Positions 54,694-63,750 are shown, numbered from the stretch's first letter. The stretch is DNA of 64,000 nucleotides from Aquilonibacter sp963820185 (GCA_963820185.1 CAWFYV010000005.1:1-64000); one strand, 5' to 3'. The notes: generated from the letters alone by a model not told the origin. Numbers and translations: made by a program.

Positions 54694-55212
54694 TCAACTC
54701 TTCGTGAAGGCTGTGCTCGCCCACTCCTGATCGAGGAAGACATTGGCACCGCTGTGCAATCGTGCGGCAAGCGAGTCCGCGCTCTCGCCGCGGCGCACGC
54801 TCAGCGTGAAAACCGTGCGCGTGGTCGGCTTCGCAAGGTCGCCACTCACTACGATGCCTTTACCCACGTCGATGGGTACCGTCACCCAAAGGTCCACCTC
54901 CTCGGCAGCCGGAGCCGCAGCGAAGGCCCGCGCGATCAAGTCCAGCACTTCGCGGTCGAAGGCATCTCGCGTGAGCGTTCCGTGGAATTTCACGCCCGAA
55001 ATCCGCAGCCCAAGCACGATGTTCGTGCCGTCTTGATTGGCGAGCACTTGCAAGACTTGCGCCGGCCACGTCGTGTTGAAGAGCTGCTCGCCGACCGAGG
55101 TTGCGATATCTAGACGGTTGCCGCCAGCCCGCGAGTGCGCATTCAGATCGGCCACACTTGGTGTAGCTGCGACCAGTAGGACCGCGAGAAATAGACTAGT
55201 ACGACTGCGCAA
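54694..55212 (-). CDS. Secreted protein of unknown function
   Basis: 172 residues from the TTG at 55212, which begins the signal peptide (LRSRTSLFLAVLLVAATPSVA) in the tail of proS; longer starts inside proS are unlikely. The mature part has LDIATSVGEQLFNTTWPAQVL, an FDREVLDLIARAFAAAP helix and a beta-rich end (RTVFTLSVRRGESADSLAAR). No family recognised. It overlaps proS by 17 nt and precedes the M16 peptidase. Confidence 0.6.
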   Translation of the reverse strand: MRSRTSLFLAVLLVAATPSVADLNAHSRAGGNRLDIATSVGEQLFNTTWPAQVLQVLANQDGTNIVLGLRISGVKFHGTLTRDAFDREVLDLIARAFAAAPAAEEVDLWVTVPIDVGKGIVVSGDLAKPTTRTVFTLSVRRGESADSLAARLHSGANVFLDQEWASTAFTKS

Positions 55213-56665
55213 AGTACGCTCGTACGGCCGCGGGCTCACCACACGCGACGCAACGCGCCCCGCGATCGTCCGCGGGCAGCGGATACGTGTTGCGCGTCGT
55301 TGCACCCGTGGACTCTTTGACTTGCGCTTCGCACTCCGCACGCCCGCACCACGGGATGTCGATCATGCCTGCGCGCGACTTGCACTTCTCGAAAAACTCG
55401 ACGCGATCGGTCACGCGGAACGTGTGCGAAGTGAGAAACGCCTTCGCTTCATCAAAGAGTGAGAGCTGAATTGCGTCGAGCAAGGCACGCAGCGCCGGCG
55501 CAAGCTCCGCCATCGGCACGCTCTGCTTCTGTTCCGGGTGGCCCTTTTCGCGATCGCGGCGCACGAGCATGGCCGAGCCCGCATCAATATCCTTCGGCCC
55601 GATCTCGATGCGCACCGGCACGCCGCGCACGTCCCACTCCGCGTACTTCCACCCGGGCTGTTGATCGCGCGCGTCAACCTTGACGCGAAAACCCGCTTCG
55701 CGCAGCGTCTTCGCTGCCTCCTGACACGCGGCGGTTGCGCGCTCGTCGCCCTTACGCACGATCGGGACAAAGACCGCTTCGATCGGTGCCATCTTCGGCG
55801 GCACGCGCAAGCCGCGATCGTCGCCGTGCACCATGATCATCGCGCCGAGCATGCGCCACGACATGCCCCACGAGGTCGTATATGCGTGTTTGATCTGCTG
55901 ATCTGCGTCCAGGAATTTGATGTCGTAGGCCTTCGAAAAGTTTTGCCCTAAGTCGTGCGACGTGCCGGACTGCAACGCTTTGCCGTCCGGCATAAGCGCT
56001 TCGATCGAATATGTTTCGACCGCGCCGGGGAAACGCTCGCTCGCGCTCTTGATCCCGGCATAGACCGGTACGGCAGCAACATTCTGCGCGAAGTCCTGGT
56101 ACACGCCGAGCATCCGTTCCGTTTCCTCGCGTGCTTCCTGCGCGGTCGCGTGCGCGGTGTGGCCCTCTTGCCACAAGAATTCCATCGTGCGCAGAAATGG
56201 GCGCGTGGCCTTCTCCCAACGCAGCACGTTGGCCCACTGATTGATGAGGATCGGCAGATCTCGATACGATTCGACCCATTGCGCATACATCACGCCGACG
56301 ATCACTTCCGACGTGGGCCGGATTGCAAGTCGCTCGGTCAATACTTCCTGACCGCCCTGCGTGACCCACGCTACCTCGGGGGCAAAGCCCTCAACGTGCT
56401 CGGCCTCTTTGAGCAAGAGACTCTCCGGAATCAACAACGGAAAATAGGCATTCTCGTGACCGGTGGCTTTAAACGCGGCATCGAGATGCTTTTGCAAATT
56501 CTCCCACAGGCCGTATCCATAGGGACGCAAGACGACGCAGCCGCGCACCGGTGAGTACGACACGAGCTCGGCCTTCAGGCAGACGGCCGTGTACCACGCA
56601 GAGAGATCGGCCGCCTTCGGAGGGATCTCCTTAATGACGGGTTGTTGTTCGGGAGTCTGGGACAT
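55196..56665 (-). CDS. proS: Prolyl-tRNA synthetase, type 3 (archaeal/eukaryote-like)
   Basis: 489 residues; class II synthetase with RPTSEVIVGVMYAQW and VLRWEKATRPFLRTMEF. It has no editing insertion domain, and it carries a C-terminal zinc-type extension (IDIPWCGRAEC, CVACGEPAAV), features of the short type 3 form rather than the long E. coli type. ATG start. Charges tRNA-Pro. Intact. Confidence 0.94.
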   Translation of the reverse strand: MSQTPEQQPVIKEIPPKAADLSAWYTAVCLKAELVSYSPVRGCVVLRPYGYGLWENLQKHLDAAFKATGHENAYFPLLIPESLLLKEAEHVEGFAPEVAWVTQGGQEVLTERLAIRPTSEVIVGVMYAQWVESYRDLPILINQWANVLRWEKATRPFLRTMEFLWQEGHTAHATAQEAREETERMLGVYQDFAQNVAAVPVYAGIKSASERFPGAVETYSIEALMPDGKALQSGTSHDLGQNFSKAYDIKFLDADQQIKHAYTTSWGMSWRMLGAMIMVHGDDRGLRVPPKMAPIEAVFVPIVRKGDERATAACQEAAKTLREAGFRVKVDARDQQPGWKYAEWDVRGVPVRIEIGPKDIDAGSAMLVRRDREKGHPEQKQSVPMAELAPALRALLDAIQLSLFDEAKAFLTSHTFRVTDRVEFFEKCKSRAGMIDIPWCGRAECEAQVKESTGATTRNTYPLPADDRGARCVACGEPAAVRAYFAQSY

Positions 56666-56700
56666 GACCGGGGCGGGTTCGCCACGAACCCCCCGGGACC

Positions 56701-57309
56701 ATGCCCAAGCTCACTCGCATCTACACACGCACCGGCGACGACGGCACGACCGGCCTGGTCGGCGGACAACGTGTGAAAAAGAATGCGCTACGCATAGAAA
56801 CGTACGGTACGGTCGACGAGTGTTCGAGTGCGATCGGCATTGCACGCAGTGCGCTGCGGCCGTTGCTCGCGAGGGACGCACGCGCGGCGCGGCTGGACGC
56901 GTGGCTTGCGTGGACGCAAGACGTGCTCTTTAACCTAGGCAGCGATCTCGCCACGCTGCCGAAGGATCGCTGGGAGGGCATGCCGCTGGTTACGCCCGAC
57001 GATGCCCTCGCGCTCGAACGTGCAATCGACGAAGCACAACAGGATCTCGAGCCGCTCAATAATTTCATTCACCCGGGCGGATCGCTCGCGGGTGCATACT
57101 TAAACCTCGCGCGCACGATCTGTCGCCGTGCCGAACGCCTGCTGATCACGCTGCGTGAAACCGACGAAGGCGTCTCGATCGAAACCCAGCGGTACTTGAA
57201 TCGGCTCTCCGATGCACTCTTCGTGTGGGCGCGTTGGATTAATGCGGAAGTAAACGAGCCGGAGTATCTTTGGAACGCAGGCTCCGCCCCGCCACCACCT
57301 TTGCCATAG
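56701..57309 (+). CDS. ATP:cob(I)alamin adenosyltransferase, PduO type
   Basis: 202 residues. LTRIYTRTGDDGTTGLVGGQR at the start, VDECSSAIGIARS in the middle and LNRLSDALFVWARW near the end identify the trimeric PduO/CobA2 fold. Transfers adenosyl from ATP to reduced corrinoid. ATG start. A TonB receptor gene begins 8 nt after its stop, which suggests corrinoid import. Confidence 0.92.
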   Translation: MPKLTRIYTRTGDDGTTGLVGGQRVKKNALRIETYGTVDECSSAIGIARSALRPLLARDARAARLDAWLAWTQDVLFNLGSDLATLPKDRWEGMPLVTPDDALALERAIDEAQQDLEPLNNFIHPGGSLAGAYLNLARTICRRAERLLITLRETDEGVSIETQRYLNRLSDALFVWARWINAEVNEPEYLWNAGSAPPPPLP

Positions 57310-57317
57310 GGTACACG

Positions 57318-59855
57318 ATGCATCTCTTTGGCCTGCGCACGATGTGCGCAACGCTAGCGTGCACGTTTCTGGCGTGCACGCTCCCCGCTCGTGCCGTTGC
57401 GAGTTCGAGCATTGCCGGCCAGGTCGTCGATGCGGCATCCGGGCTCGCGCTCGCCGGTGCAACTGTGCGCATTGCTGAAAGCATGCGTCGCACGTCGACC
57501 GATGTACGCGGTGCATTTCGCTTTGGCGACATTGCGCCGGGAACGTACCGGCTCGAGGTCCAGGCAGCGGGCTATCAGCCGGCGCTTTCAACGCCGCTTA
57601 CAGTCGGCGTAAATGCTTCGGCGCTCACGACTCTCGCAATCCAGCGCGCGACCGGCAACCTGCACGTCATCGCGGTGACGTCTACGAAGCCGAGTTCGAG
57701 TCTGCAACAGTCCAGCGTCATCACAGCCACCCTAAATACCGAGACGCTCGAAGCGATCGGCGTCCTCCGCGCGGGCGACGCGCTGCGCGCGCTTCCAGGA
57801 GTCAACAACGGTATCAACGGCGATACCGCAGCACTCGGCGATGACATCAACCTTAACGTTCGCGGAATCGGTCAGCCCGAGACCGTCGCGGCGATCGACG
57901 GCCATCCGATCGGGTACGGCATCAAGGGCGGCTATAACTATCAACTCTCACCGATCTTCCCCTTTCGCAACATCCAAGTGCTCTACGGCTCAGGCGGCAG
58001 TAACATTCTCGGCGTCAACGCGATCGGCGGTGTGGTGAACTTTCAAACGCTCGATGCTACGCCGAATGCGCTCGCGACGTTCACCCAGGGCTACGGGACG
58101 TTCCAGCGCCTCGCGAGCAGCCTCGCGACAACGAACACCGACGGCAAGCTCGGCTATGCGCTTGCCTACGGCGTCGCCGGACTCGACGGCCCGTTTCGCA
58201 ACGCATACTTCTATCAAGCGGGAGCGCAGGCGAGCTATATCGACGACTCGTCGGTCACCTCACGCGCAGGTCTGATCAAATTCAACTACACGTTCGATAC
58301 CAAGACGAACGCAACGTTCACCGACGTCAATAGTTCCTATTGGGAAAATAAGACCGGCAACGGCGACGGCGACTATCTGCCCTATTCGACCGCACTTGCG
58401 CGCTGCGAGGCGCAGACGAATCCGAATCCGCAGCAATGCGCAGCATCGACAACCGGATGGCAGGGCAGCGGCGCCGCGTGGCAAGCCTTCAACTTCGGCT
58501 ATCAAGATCTCGATATCAAGCACCGTGCGGGTGCGGGAACCATTGCGCTCGACGGCTACACCACGCTCTACGACGACACGCAGTACCGCTTGAATCTCCC
58601 GACCCCGGCAAAGGCAAAGACGACGTATATGCGCGTGCAGTCGAGCGGCGCGATTCTCGACGACGACTTCGCGGCTACGAACCACGACTTCACGCTCGGC
58701 TACTCCTATCTCAACAACGCGTACGTCTATCGCACGATCTCGAGCGCGCCAAGCTATGCGTGGCCCTTCGACAACGAGACAGCCTACTTCATCCGCGACG
58801 TCTACCAGCCGCAGCACTCGACGCTCACGGCATTCTTCAATCTCTGGGCCAAGCACGCGAGCGCCACCGACTCGTCATACCTCGACCCGCGCCTCTCGCT
58901 GCTCGATCGATTGAATTCGCGCGATGTTCTGCGCGCGGCCGTCGGCGCGACGACGACCGAGCCAACCTCCGACGAGATCGACGTACCGTTCACGCCGAGC
59001 GCGCTCGCACTCGGCACCCTCCAAGGCGCGGGTGGCGGCACGAGCTACGTCTGCGGTGGCCTCAATTCGATCGGCACGACGCCTTCGGCGGATCTCAAAC
59101 CCGAACGTGGCGTCGATGAGGAACTTGCCTATGGCCACACCTGGTCGGGAGATTCGATCACGCAACTGCAGCTCTACAACGTTAACGTCTACAACAAGCT
59201 CTACTCGACGATCGCGCCCCTATCGCAAACCGGAACGGCCGGCATCGATCCGAGCTATATCGCGACCGCAAATGCGCTGCTCGCCTCGGTCTGCGGCGCC
59301 GGGAACTACACGCTCGGCGTATCGGGCACGGTCAACGTCGGCACATTGCAGGCGCGCGGCGCCGATCTCTCCGGCCGCTGGCGTGCGAACCGTCGCTTCT
59401 ACATCGACTACGACTGGGCCCTGACGTCCAGCGTTCTCAAGAATGCGCCGCAGCAGTTGCTCCAGTCCAATCTCACCGACATCATCGACAGCCAGATAAA
59501 AGGCGTGCCGTTGCACACGGCAAGCATTGCGCTCGACGGCACGGTCGGCGTGGTCGACACGCGATACACGCTCTACAGCGTCTCGACGAACAACACGAAG
59601 AATCTCCCGGCCTACAACTACAGTAACCTGCAAGTGACTCTCCCGGTCGCGCGCTTAGGTACGTTCACCGTCGCGGTGTTCAACGCGTTCAACCAATGGG
59701 CGAACATTGCGGGATTGATCGGCGAAGGCGTGGCAGCGCCCCTCAATAGTTACGCGCCGGCAAGCGCGTACGCGCCGTTGATCGGAACAGCGGCGACCGA
59801 ACAGTTCGGCTTGCCGTACCGTTCGATCTACTTTAGCTTCGCTTTTCGGAGATGA
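57318..59855 (+). CDS. TonB-dependent receptor with carboxypeptidase-like N-terminal domain
   Basis: 845 residues from the ATG at 57318. Signal peptide, then a carboxypeptidase-regulatory-like beta domain (about 28-105: VDAASGLALAGATVRI, GTYRLEVQAAGY), a plug (about 130-240: VITATLNTETLEAI, NVRGIGQPETVAAIDGHPI, GSGGSNILGVNAIGGVVNF) and a beta-barrel ending FGLPYRSIYFSFAF with a terminal aromatic-type residue before RR. Outer-membrane importer. The B12 link is inferred only from the adjacent adenosyltransferase. Its 3' end overlaps the NUDIX gene by 23 nt. Confidence 0.85.
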   Translation: MHLFGLRTMCATLACTFLACTLPARAVASSSIAGQVVDAASGLALAGATVRIAESMRRTSTDVRGAFRFGDIAPGTYRLEVQAAGYQPALSTPLTVGVNASALTTLAIQRATGNLHVIAVTSTKPSSSLQQSSVITATLNTETLEAIGVLRAGDALRALPGVNNGINGDTAALGDDINLNVRGIGQPETVAAIDGHPIGYGIKGGYNYQLSPIFPFRNIQVLYGSGGSNILGVNAIGGVVNFQTLDATPNALATFTQGYGTFQRLASSLATTNTDGKLGYALAYGVAGLDGPFRNAYFYQAGAQASYIDDSSVTSRAGLIKFNYTFDTKTNATFTDVNSSYWENKTGNGDGDYLPYSTALARCEAQTNPNPQQCAASTTGWQGSGAAWQAFNFGYQDLDIKHRAGAGTIALDGYTTLYDDTQYRLNLPTPAKAKTTYMRVQSSGAILDDDFAATNHDFTLGYSYLNNAYVYRTISSAPSYAWPFDNETAYFIRDVYQPQHSTLTAFFNLWAKHASATDSSYLDPRLSLLDRLNSRDVLRAAVGATTTEPTSDEIDVPFTPSALALGTLQGAGGGTSYVCGGLNSIGTTPSADLKPERGVDEELAYGHTWSGDSITQLQLYNVNVYNKLYSTIAPLSQTGTAGIDPSYIATANALLASVCGAGNYTLGVSGTVNVGTLQARGADLSGRWRANRRFYIDYDWALTSSVLKNAPQQLLQSNLTDIIDSQIKGVPLHTASIALDGTVGVVDTRYTLYSVSTNNTKNLPAYNYSNLQVTLPVARLGTFTVAVFNAFNQWANIAGLIGEGVAAPLNSYAPASAYAPLIGTAATEQFGLPYRSIYFSFAFRR

Positions 59856-60378
59856 TGAGGTACCGTAACAAGGCGGCAAGCGTGACGGCGTCGTCGATTC
59901 GCCCGTCGCGCGCCGCACGATAGGCCTCATCAAACGGAATACGCACGGCTTCAATGGCTTCGACATGCTCGGGCGCGCTTGGGACCGTGCGCAGGTCGCG
60001 CGCGACAAAGAGCGTGAGCGGAGCCTCGACAATCGACGGGATCTCGTAGACGATACCGAGCGGCGTCCAATCTTCTGCGCGCAGGCCCAGTTCCTCGCGC
60101 AGTTCGCGCTGCGCGCACGCAAGTGCGCTCTCGCCTTCGTCGGCGCCGCCCTTGACGATCTCCAGAACCTGCGCATCCGCGGCGAAACGCGCCTGACGCG
60201 CCATGATGAAGGCGTCGCCGTCGACGACGAGTACGCCCGAGGGGGTACCGACCTCAATCGCGATATGCTCGCCCGCGGCACCGGTAGGATGGATGATCTC
60301 GTGGACGTGCACCGCGACCCACGGGTTACGGTAGATCTCACGCTGCGCGAGGCGCCGATATGGACTGGGGGGACGCAT
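59833..60378 (-). CDS. NUDIX hydrolase (ADP-ribose pyrophosphatase-like)
   Basis: 181 residues. The complete Nudix box GGADEGESALACAQRELREE runs into LGL. N-terminal YRRLAQREIYRNPWVAVHVHE is the strand-swapped domain of NudF-type enzymes, which hydrolyse ADP-ribose and related nucleoside diphosphates. ATG start; convergent with the TonB gene and divergent from the permease. Specificity is not certain. Confidence 0.88.
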   Translation of the reverse strand: MRPPSPYRRLAQREIYRNPWVAVHVHEIIHPTGAAGEHIAIEVGTPSGVLVVDGDAFIMARQARFAADAQVLEIVKGGADEGESALACAQRELREELGLRAEDWTPLGIVYEIPSIVEAPLTLFVARDLRTVPSAPEHVEAIEAVRIPFDEAYRAARDGRIDDAVTLAALLRYLIISEKRS

Positions 60379-60404
60379 GGGCCCTCCTTGCGAACCTGCG
60401 CGAA

Positions 60405-61934
60405 ATGTCCTTTGTCTCCCAGCTCTTTGCGACGACCAACGTCGATAAACTTCGCGCGCTCTCGCAACAAAAGATTCTCAAGCGAGCGCTGACCGCAAAA
60501 GATCTCGTCGCAATTGGGCTCGGAACGATGATCGGCGGCGGGATATTCACCACCATCGGCACCGGTGTCATCGGCGCTGGACCAGCCGTGATCGTTTCGT
60601 ACCTGCTCGCCGGTCTTACATCGTTCTTCGCCGCACTTTGTTATGCCGAACTGGGCGCGATGGTACCCGTTGCGGGTAGCGCGTACACCTACGCGTACGC
60701 GACGATGGGCAAACTCTTTGCCTGGATCATCGGCTTCGCGCTGATCTTCGAATACGGGATTAGCGCCGCACCGGTCGCTCAGCAATTCTCCGCCGCGATC
60801 CAAGATGTGCTCAAGAGCATCGGCCTCGTGTTACCGGCCTGGGCGCAAACGTCGAGCCTGCACTTCACCGGCCCGTGGTGGATGCCGGGGAGCTGGGACT
60901 TAGCACACTCGCAGTGCGACGTCGTGGGTGCGCTCTTTGTGATCGGCCTTTCGGTCTTACTCTCGATCGGCATTCGCGAGACGGCCACAACCAACAACAT
61001 CTTCGTCGTCCTCAAGATCGGGGCGCTCCTGGTCTTTATCGCCGCCGCGCTCTTCCTGTTTCATCCGGAACACTTCTTGAATTTCTCGCCATATGGGCTC
61101 GGCGCGTTGCGCCCGTTCGGCGGCATGGCCGACTACTCGTCCTCGGCTCAGCCGTACGGAATCATCGCCGTCAGCGCGTTCGTGTTCTTTAGCTACATCG
61201 GTTTCGATACGGCGACGACGACCGCCGAAGAGTGCAAGGTGCCGCAGCGCGACATTCCGCTCGGGGTGATGGGCGCGCTCGGTATTGGCACGGTCCTGTA
61301 CTGCGCGACGGCCATCACGCTGATCGGCGCCGTCCCCTGGAATAAGGTTCCGGCCAAGGATCCGCTGGTCTACGCTCTGGCTCCGCTGCATATGCCGTGG
61401 GTCAGCGCGATTATCACGATCGGCGTCCTGGCCGGTACGACCAGCGTCGCGCTGAGCTCGCTTCTCGGGCAAACACGCATCTTCTACGTCATGGCGCGTG
61501 ACAAGATGCTGCCCCCCGTCGTCGCGGTGATCTCCCCGCGATTCAAGACGCCGGTACGCACGACGATGATCACCGGCGTTGCCGTCGCCGTTCTCACCCT
61601 CATCGTCCCGCTCACCGACCTGCTCAACCTGGTCAACATTGGGACACTCATTGCATTCACCGTGGTCTGCGCCGGAGTGCTCTATCTGCGCAAGCGCAAA
61701 CCGGACCTTCCGCGGACGTTCAAGGTACCGTTTGTCCCGCTTTTCCCGATTCTGGGAATCGTAATGTCCCTGTTCCTCGCGGTCTTCGGCCTCTCGGCCC
61801 GCACCTGGACCTGGTTTGCGATCGCGTTGGTCGTGGGTTTGGTCTTCTTTTTCAGCTACGGCTTCCGCAAATCGAAGCCCGACGAAATCGAGCCGGTCGT
61901 CGAGCCCGAGGGGATCGCAGAGCAGTTTGTTTAG
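60405..61934 (+). CDS. APC-family amino acid permease (CAT type)
   Basis: 509 residues from the ATG at 60405 (an ATG at 60360 would overlap the NUDIX gene and add 15 residues). Twelve or more helices; the N-terminal LVAIGLGTMIGGGIFTTIG and YAELGAMVPVAGSAYTYAY are APC signatures, and FVFFSYIGFDTATTTAEE marks the CAT-type branch. Imports amino acids by proton or exchange mechanism; substrate unknown. Confidence 0.88.
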   Translation: MSFVSQLFATTNVDKLRALSQQKILKRALTAKDLVAIGLGTMIGGGIFTTIGTGVIGAGPAVIVSYLLAGLTSFFAALCYAELGAMVPVAGSAYTYAYATMGKLFAWIIGFALIFEYGISAAPVAQQFSAAIQDVLKSIGLVLPAWAQTSSLHFTGPWWMPGSWDLAHSQCDVVGALFVIGLSVLLSIGIRETATTNNIFVVLKIGALLVFIAAALFLFHPEHFLNFSPYGLGALRPFGGMADYSSSAQPYGIIAVSAFVFFSYIGFDTATTTAEECKVPQRDIPLGVMGALGIGTVLYCATAITLIGAVPWNKVPAKDPLVYALAPLHMPWVSAIITIGVLAGTTSVALSSLLGQTRIFYVMARDKMLPPVVAVISPRFKTPVRTTMITGVAVAVLTLIVPLTDLLNLVNIGTLIAFTVVCAGVLYLRKRKPDLPRTFKVPFVPLFPILGIVMSLFLAVFGLSARTWTWFAIALVVGLVFFFSYGFRKSKPDEIEPVVEPEGIAEQFV

Positions 61935-62012
61935 GGCTCGCCTGACCGCTGTAAACCTTCCGTAAGCATCCCACTTTTGACGCAATAGCCACGCAAGACG
62001 CGCGTAGATTAT

Positions 62013-62051
62013 CCGATCACTCAAATCGGGTGTGAATTTGTTTAAATTCAC
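62013..62051. promoter_or_regulatory. Two adjacent palindromes upstream of the membrane protein gene
   Basis: CCGAT-CACTCAA-ATCGG (62013-62029) is followed by a perfect 8-bp-stem palindrome GTGAATTT-GTTT-AAATTCAC (62032-62051), close to the ATG starts at 62055-62070. They may be an operator pair or an mRNA hairpin controlling initiation. No regulator gene is nearby. Confidence 0.45.
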
Positions 62052-62066
62052 GAAATGAGGCTGTAT

Positions 62067-62717
62067 ATGATGGCCCTGGTTTCTGCACGTCCTGCACAGC
62101 GCTGGCTCTCGCTAGAACACCTTCGTGCCCGCGCTACCGAGCTCTATGCGATCCTCGCATGGCTCCACGTTCCCGCGGTTGCGGCCATCGCGCTCGTCGC
62201 GCACAGCGCTTGGGTCACACCCACTGCGACATTAGCGGCGGTCGCCCTTGTCGCCACCGCTTGTGCCCGCTACATGAAAGACGGCATCGCGCAGCGCTCG
62301 ATCATGGCGCTCGCACTGACGCTCGGCCCGATTGCGTTCGGCTGGGCCGGCTTCGCGACGGTTGATACGTCGCTCTACTTCTTCGCGGTGATTGCGATGC
62401 TGGTCGGCTACGTCGACTGGCGCCCGATCATCATCTCGGCGAGTGCGGCCGCGTTCAACGCGGTGCTGCTCTCCCTCGCCGCCTCGGATATCGTCTTCCC
62501 GGCTGAAGGCATGAACAGCTTCGTGATCCAGGGCATCTGCCTGCTCGCCGAACTGATCGTGCTCATCAGCATCACGAACGCGCTGCAACGGCTCTTCTCG
62601 AACGTCGACGACTTCATGGAGTTCACCATGAAAGAAACAGCTGAGGCCCTCGCCGGCGAGATGCACGAGAAAGCGCGTCTGCAAGCCGAACTCCACAAAC
62701 TCCGCGCGACCGCATAA
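62067..62717 (+). CDS. Chemoreceptor-like membrane domain protein, His motif lost (copy 1)
   Basis: About 216 residues; ATG at 62067 or 62070 (GAGG upstream), ATG 62055 also possible. Six helices followed by a coiled-coil-like tail (FMEFTMKETAEALAGEMHEKARLQAELHKL). It parallels the next gene over its length: ARATELYAILAWLHVPAVA and YVDWRPIIISAS. Where copy 2 has HHLALDF and YHMYF, this copy has FNAVLLS and TSLYF. No HAMP or MCP signalling domain. Duplicated, with a role perhaps as a partner subunit. Confidence 0.7.
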   Translation: MMALVSARPAQRWLSLEHLRARATELYAILAWLHVPAVAAIALVAHSAWVTPTATLAAVALVATACARYMKDGIAQRSIMALALTLGPIAFGWAGFATVDTSLYFFAVIAMLVGYVDWRPIIISASAAAFNAVLLSLAASDIVFPAEGMNSFVIQGICLLAELIVLISITNALQRLFSNVDDFMEFTMKETAEALAGEMHEKARLQAELHKLRATA

Positions 62718-62740
62718 ATCGTACCACCACCCAACTCGTC

Positions 62741-62775
62741 GGGATTCAACATGGCCTCCGGGCCGGTTGAATCCC
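62741..62775 (+). terminator. Hairpin after the first membrane protein gene
   Basis: A 10-bp stem (62741-62750 with 62766-62775) has an inner GGCC/GGCC palindrome in its loop and is followed by GCGCTTTTATC. A weak U-run makes it an imperfect intrinsic terminator. Confidence 0.55.
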
Positions 62776-62776
62776 G

Positions 62777-62812
62777 CGCTTTTATCTGTTATCTCGCTTT
62801 TATCTGTTATCT
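62777..62812 (+). repeat. Exact tandem duplication of 18 bp
   Basis: CGCTTTTATCTGTTATCT occurs twice in direct succession (62777-62794 and 62795-62812), ending right at the AAGGAGAG ribosome-binding site of the next gene. It may be a slippage duplication in the leader. Confidence 0.85.
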
Positions 62813-62827
62813 AAGGAGAGACTTTTC

Positions 62828-63523
62828 GTGTCCGTACTCTTTGCCCGCCCCGCGAATCGTTCGCTCTCGCTCGCGAGTATTCGCGCGCGCGCGACACGGC
62901 TCTACACGCTGATTGCGTGGCTGCACGTGCCAGCAGTGGCGCTGATCGCGCTCAATGCGCATAATGCGTGGCTTGCGCCCACGGCCTTTCTTGCGATCGT
63001 GGCGACCCTCGCGACGATCTGCGCCGCTACGATGAAGAATGGATTGCCGCTGCGTTCGATCATGGCGGTAGCGCTCACGCTCGCACCGATCGCCTTCGTC
63101 TACGCTGGGCGCGGCGCGCTGAGCGGCATCTCCGGACACGGCGACTGGCAAATCGACTATCATATGTACTTCTTCGCGATGTTCGCCATTCTCGTGGCCT
63201 ACGTCGATTGGCGCCCGATCGTCATCTCGGCCGGACTCACGGCCGTCCACCACCTGGCGCTCGACTTCATTCTTCCTGCGGGCGTCTTTCCGCAAGAGGG
63301 CCTCGACCGCGTCGCTCTGCACGCGCTCTGCGTCGTTGCCGAGTGCAGCGTGCTGATCTGGATCACCAACACGCTCGCCGCGCTGTTCAAGCGGGTTGAC
63401 GAAGTGATGGACTTCACAACAAAAGCGACGGCTGAGGCGATCAGCATGGAACTCGAAGAGAAGGCTGCGCTCCAAGCCCAGCTCGACGCCCTTCTCACAC
63501 AGACGGCACGCCGCGCCGGATGA
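62828..63523 (+). CDS. Chemoreceptor-like membrane sensor domain protein (copy 2)
   Basis: 231 residues, GTG start after AAGGAGAG. Six helices with the motif HGDWQIDYHMYFFAMFAILV, then DWRPIVISAGLTAVHHLALD and LPAGVFPQEGLDRVALH. This matches the His-rich membrane input domain of some proteobacterial methyl-accepting chemotaxis proteins. A short coiled-coil tail ends the protein; the HAMP/MCP domain is absent. Followed at once by a DUF3343 gene. Confidence 0.75.
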   Translation: MSVLFARPANRSLSLASIRARATRLYTLIAWLHVPAVALIALNAHNAWLAPTAFLAIVATLATICAATMKNGLPLRSIMAVALTLAPIAFVYAGRGALSGISGHGDWQIDYHMYFFAMFAILVAYVDWRPIVISAGLTAVHHLALDFILPAGVFPQEGLDRVALHALCVVAECSVLIWITNTLAALFKRVDEVMDFTTKATAEAISMELEEKAALQAQLDALLTQTARRAG

Positions 63524-63747
63524 GCGCAGCGATTACCGGCGTGGTTCTTTACTTCGGAACCAATGCCGATACGATGATTGCCGGCAAAACGCTCCGCGAT
63601 GCGAATATCGAGTCGCGGATGATTCCCAAGCCCGCCGGGATTAGTTCCGAGGCGAATCTCGTTCTTAAGATCGCAAGCGAACTGGAAACGCTCGCAACAC
63701 GTGCGCTCTCCGGTGCCGGCATTGCGCTTCAGGGCGTGATTAAGTAG
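63520..63747 (+). CDS. DUF3343-like small protein
   Basis: 75 residues, ATGA overlap with the previous stop. VLYFGTNADTMIAGKTLRDANI, then SRMIPKPAGISSEANLVLKI follow the DUF3343 layout (proposed Se/S-carrier-like), but the usual Cys-Gly after the SS is replaced (Glu-Ala-Asn), so a Cys-based carrier role is doubtful. Function unknown. Confidence 0.7.
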   Translation: MSAAITGVVLYFGTNADTMIAGKTLRDANIESRMIPKPAGISSEANLVLKIASELETLATRALSGAGIALQGVIK

Positions 63748-63750
63748 CGG

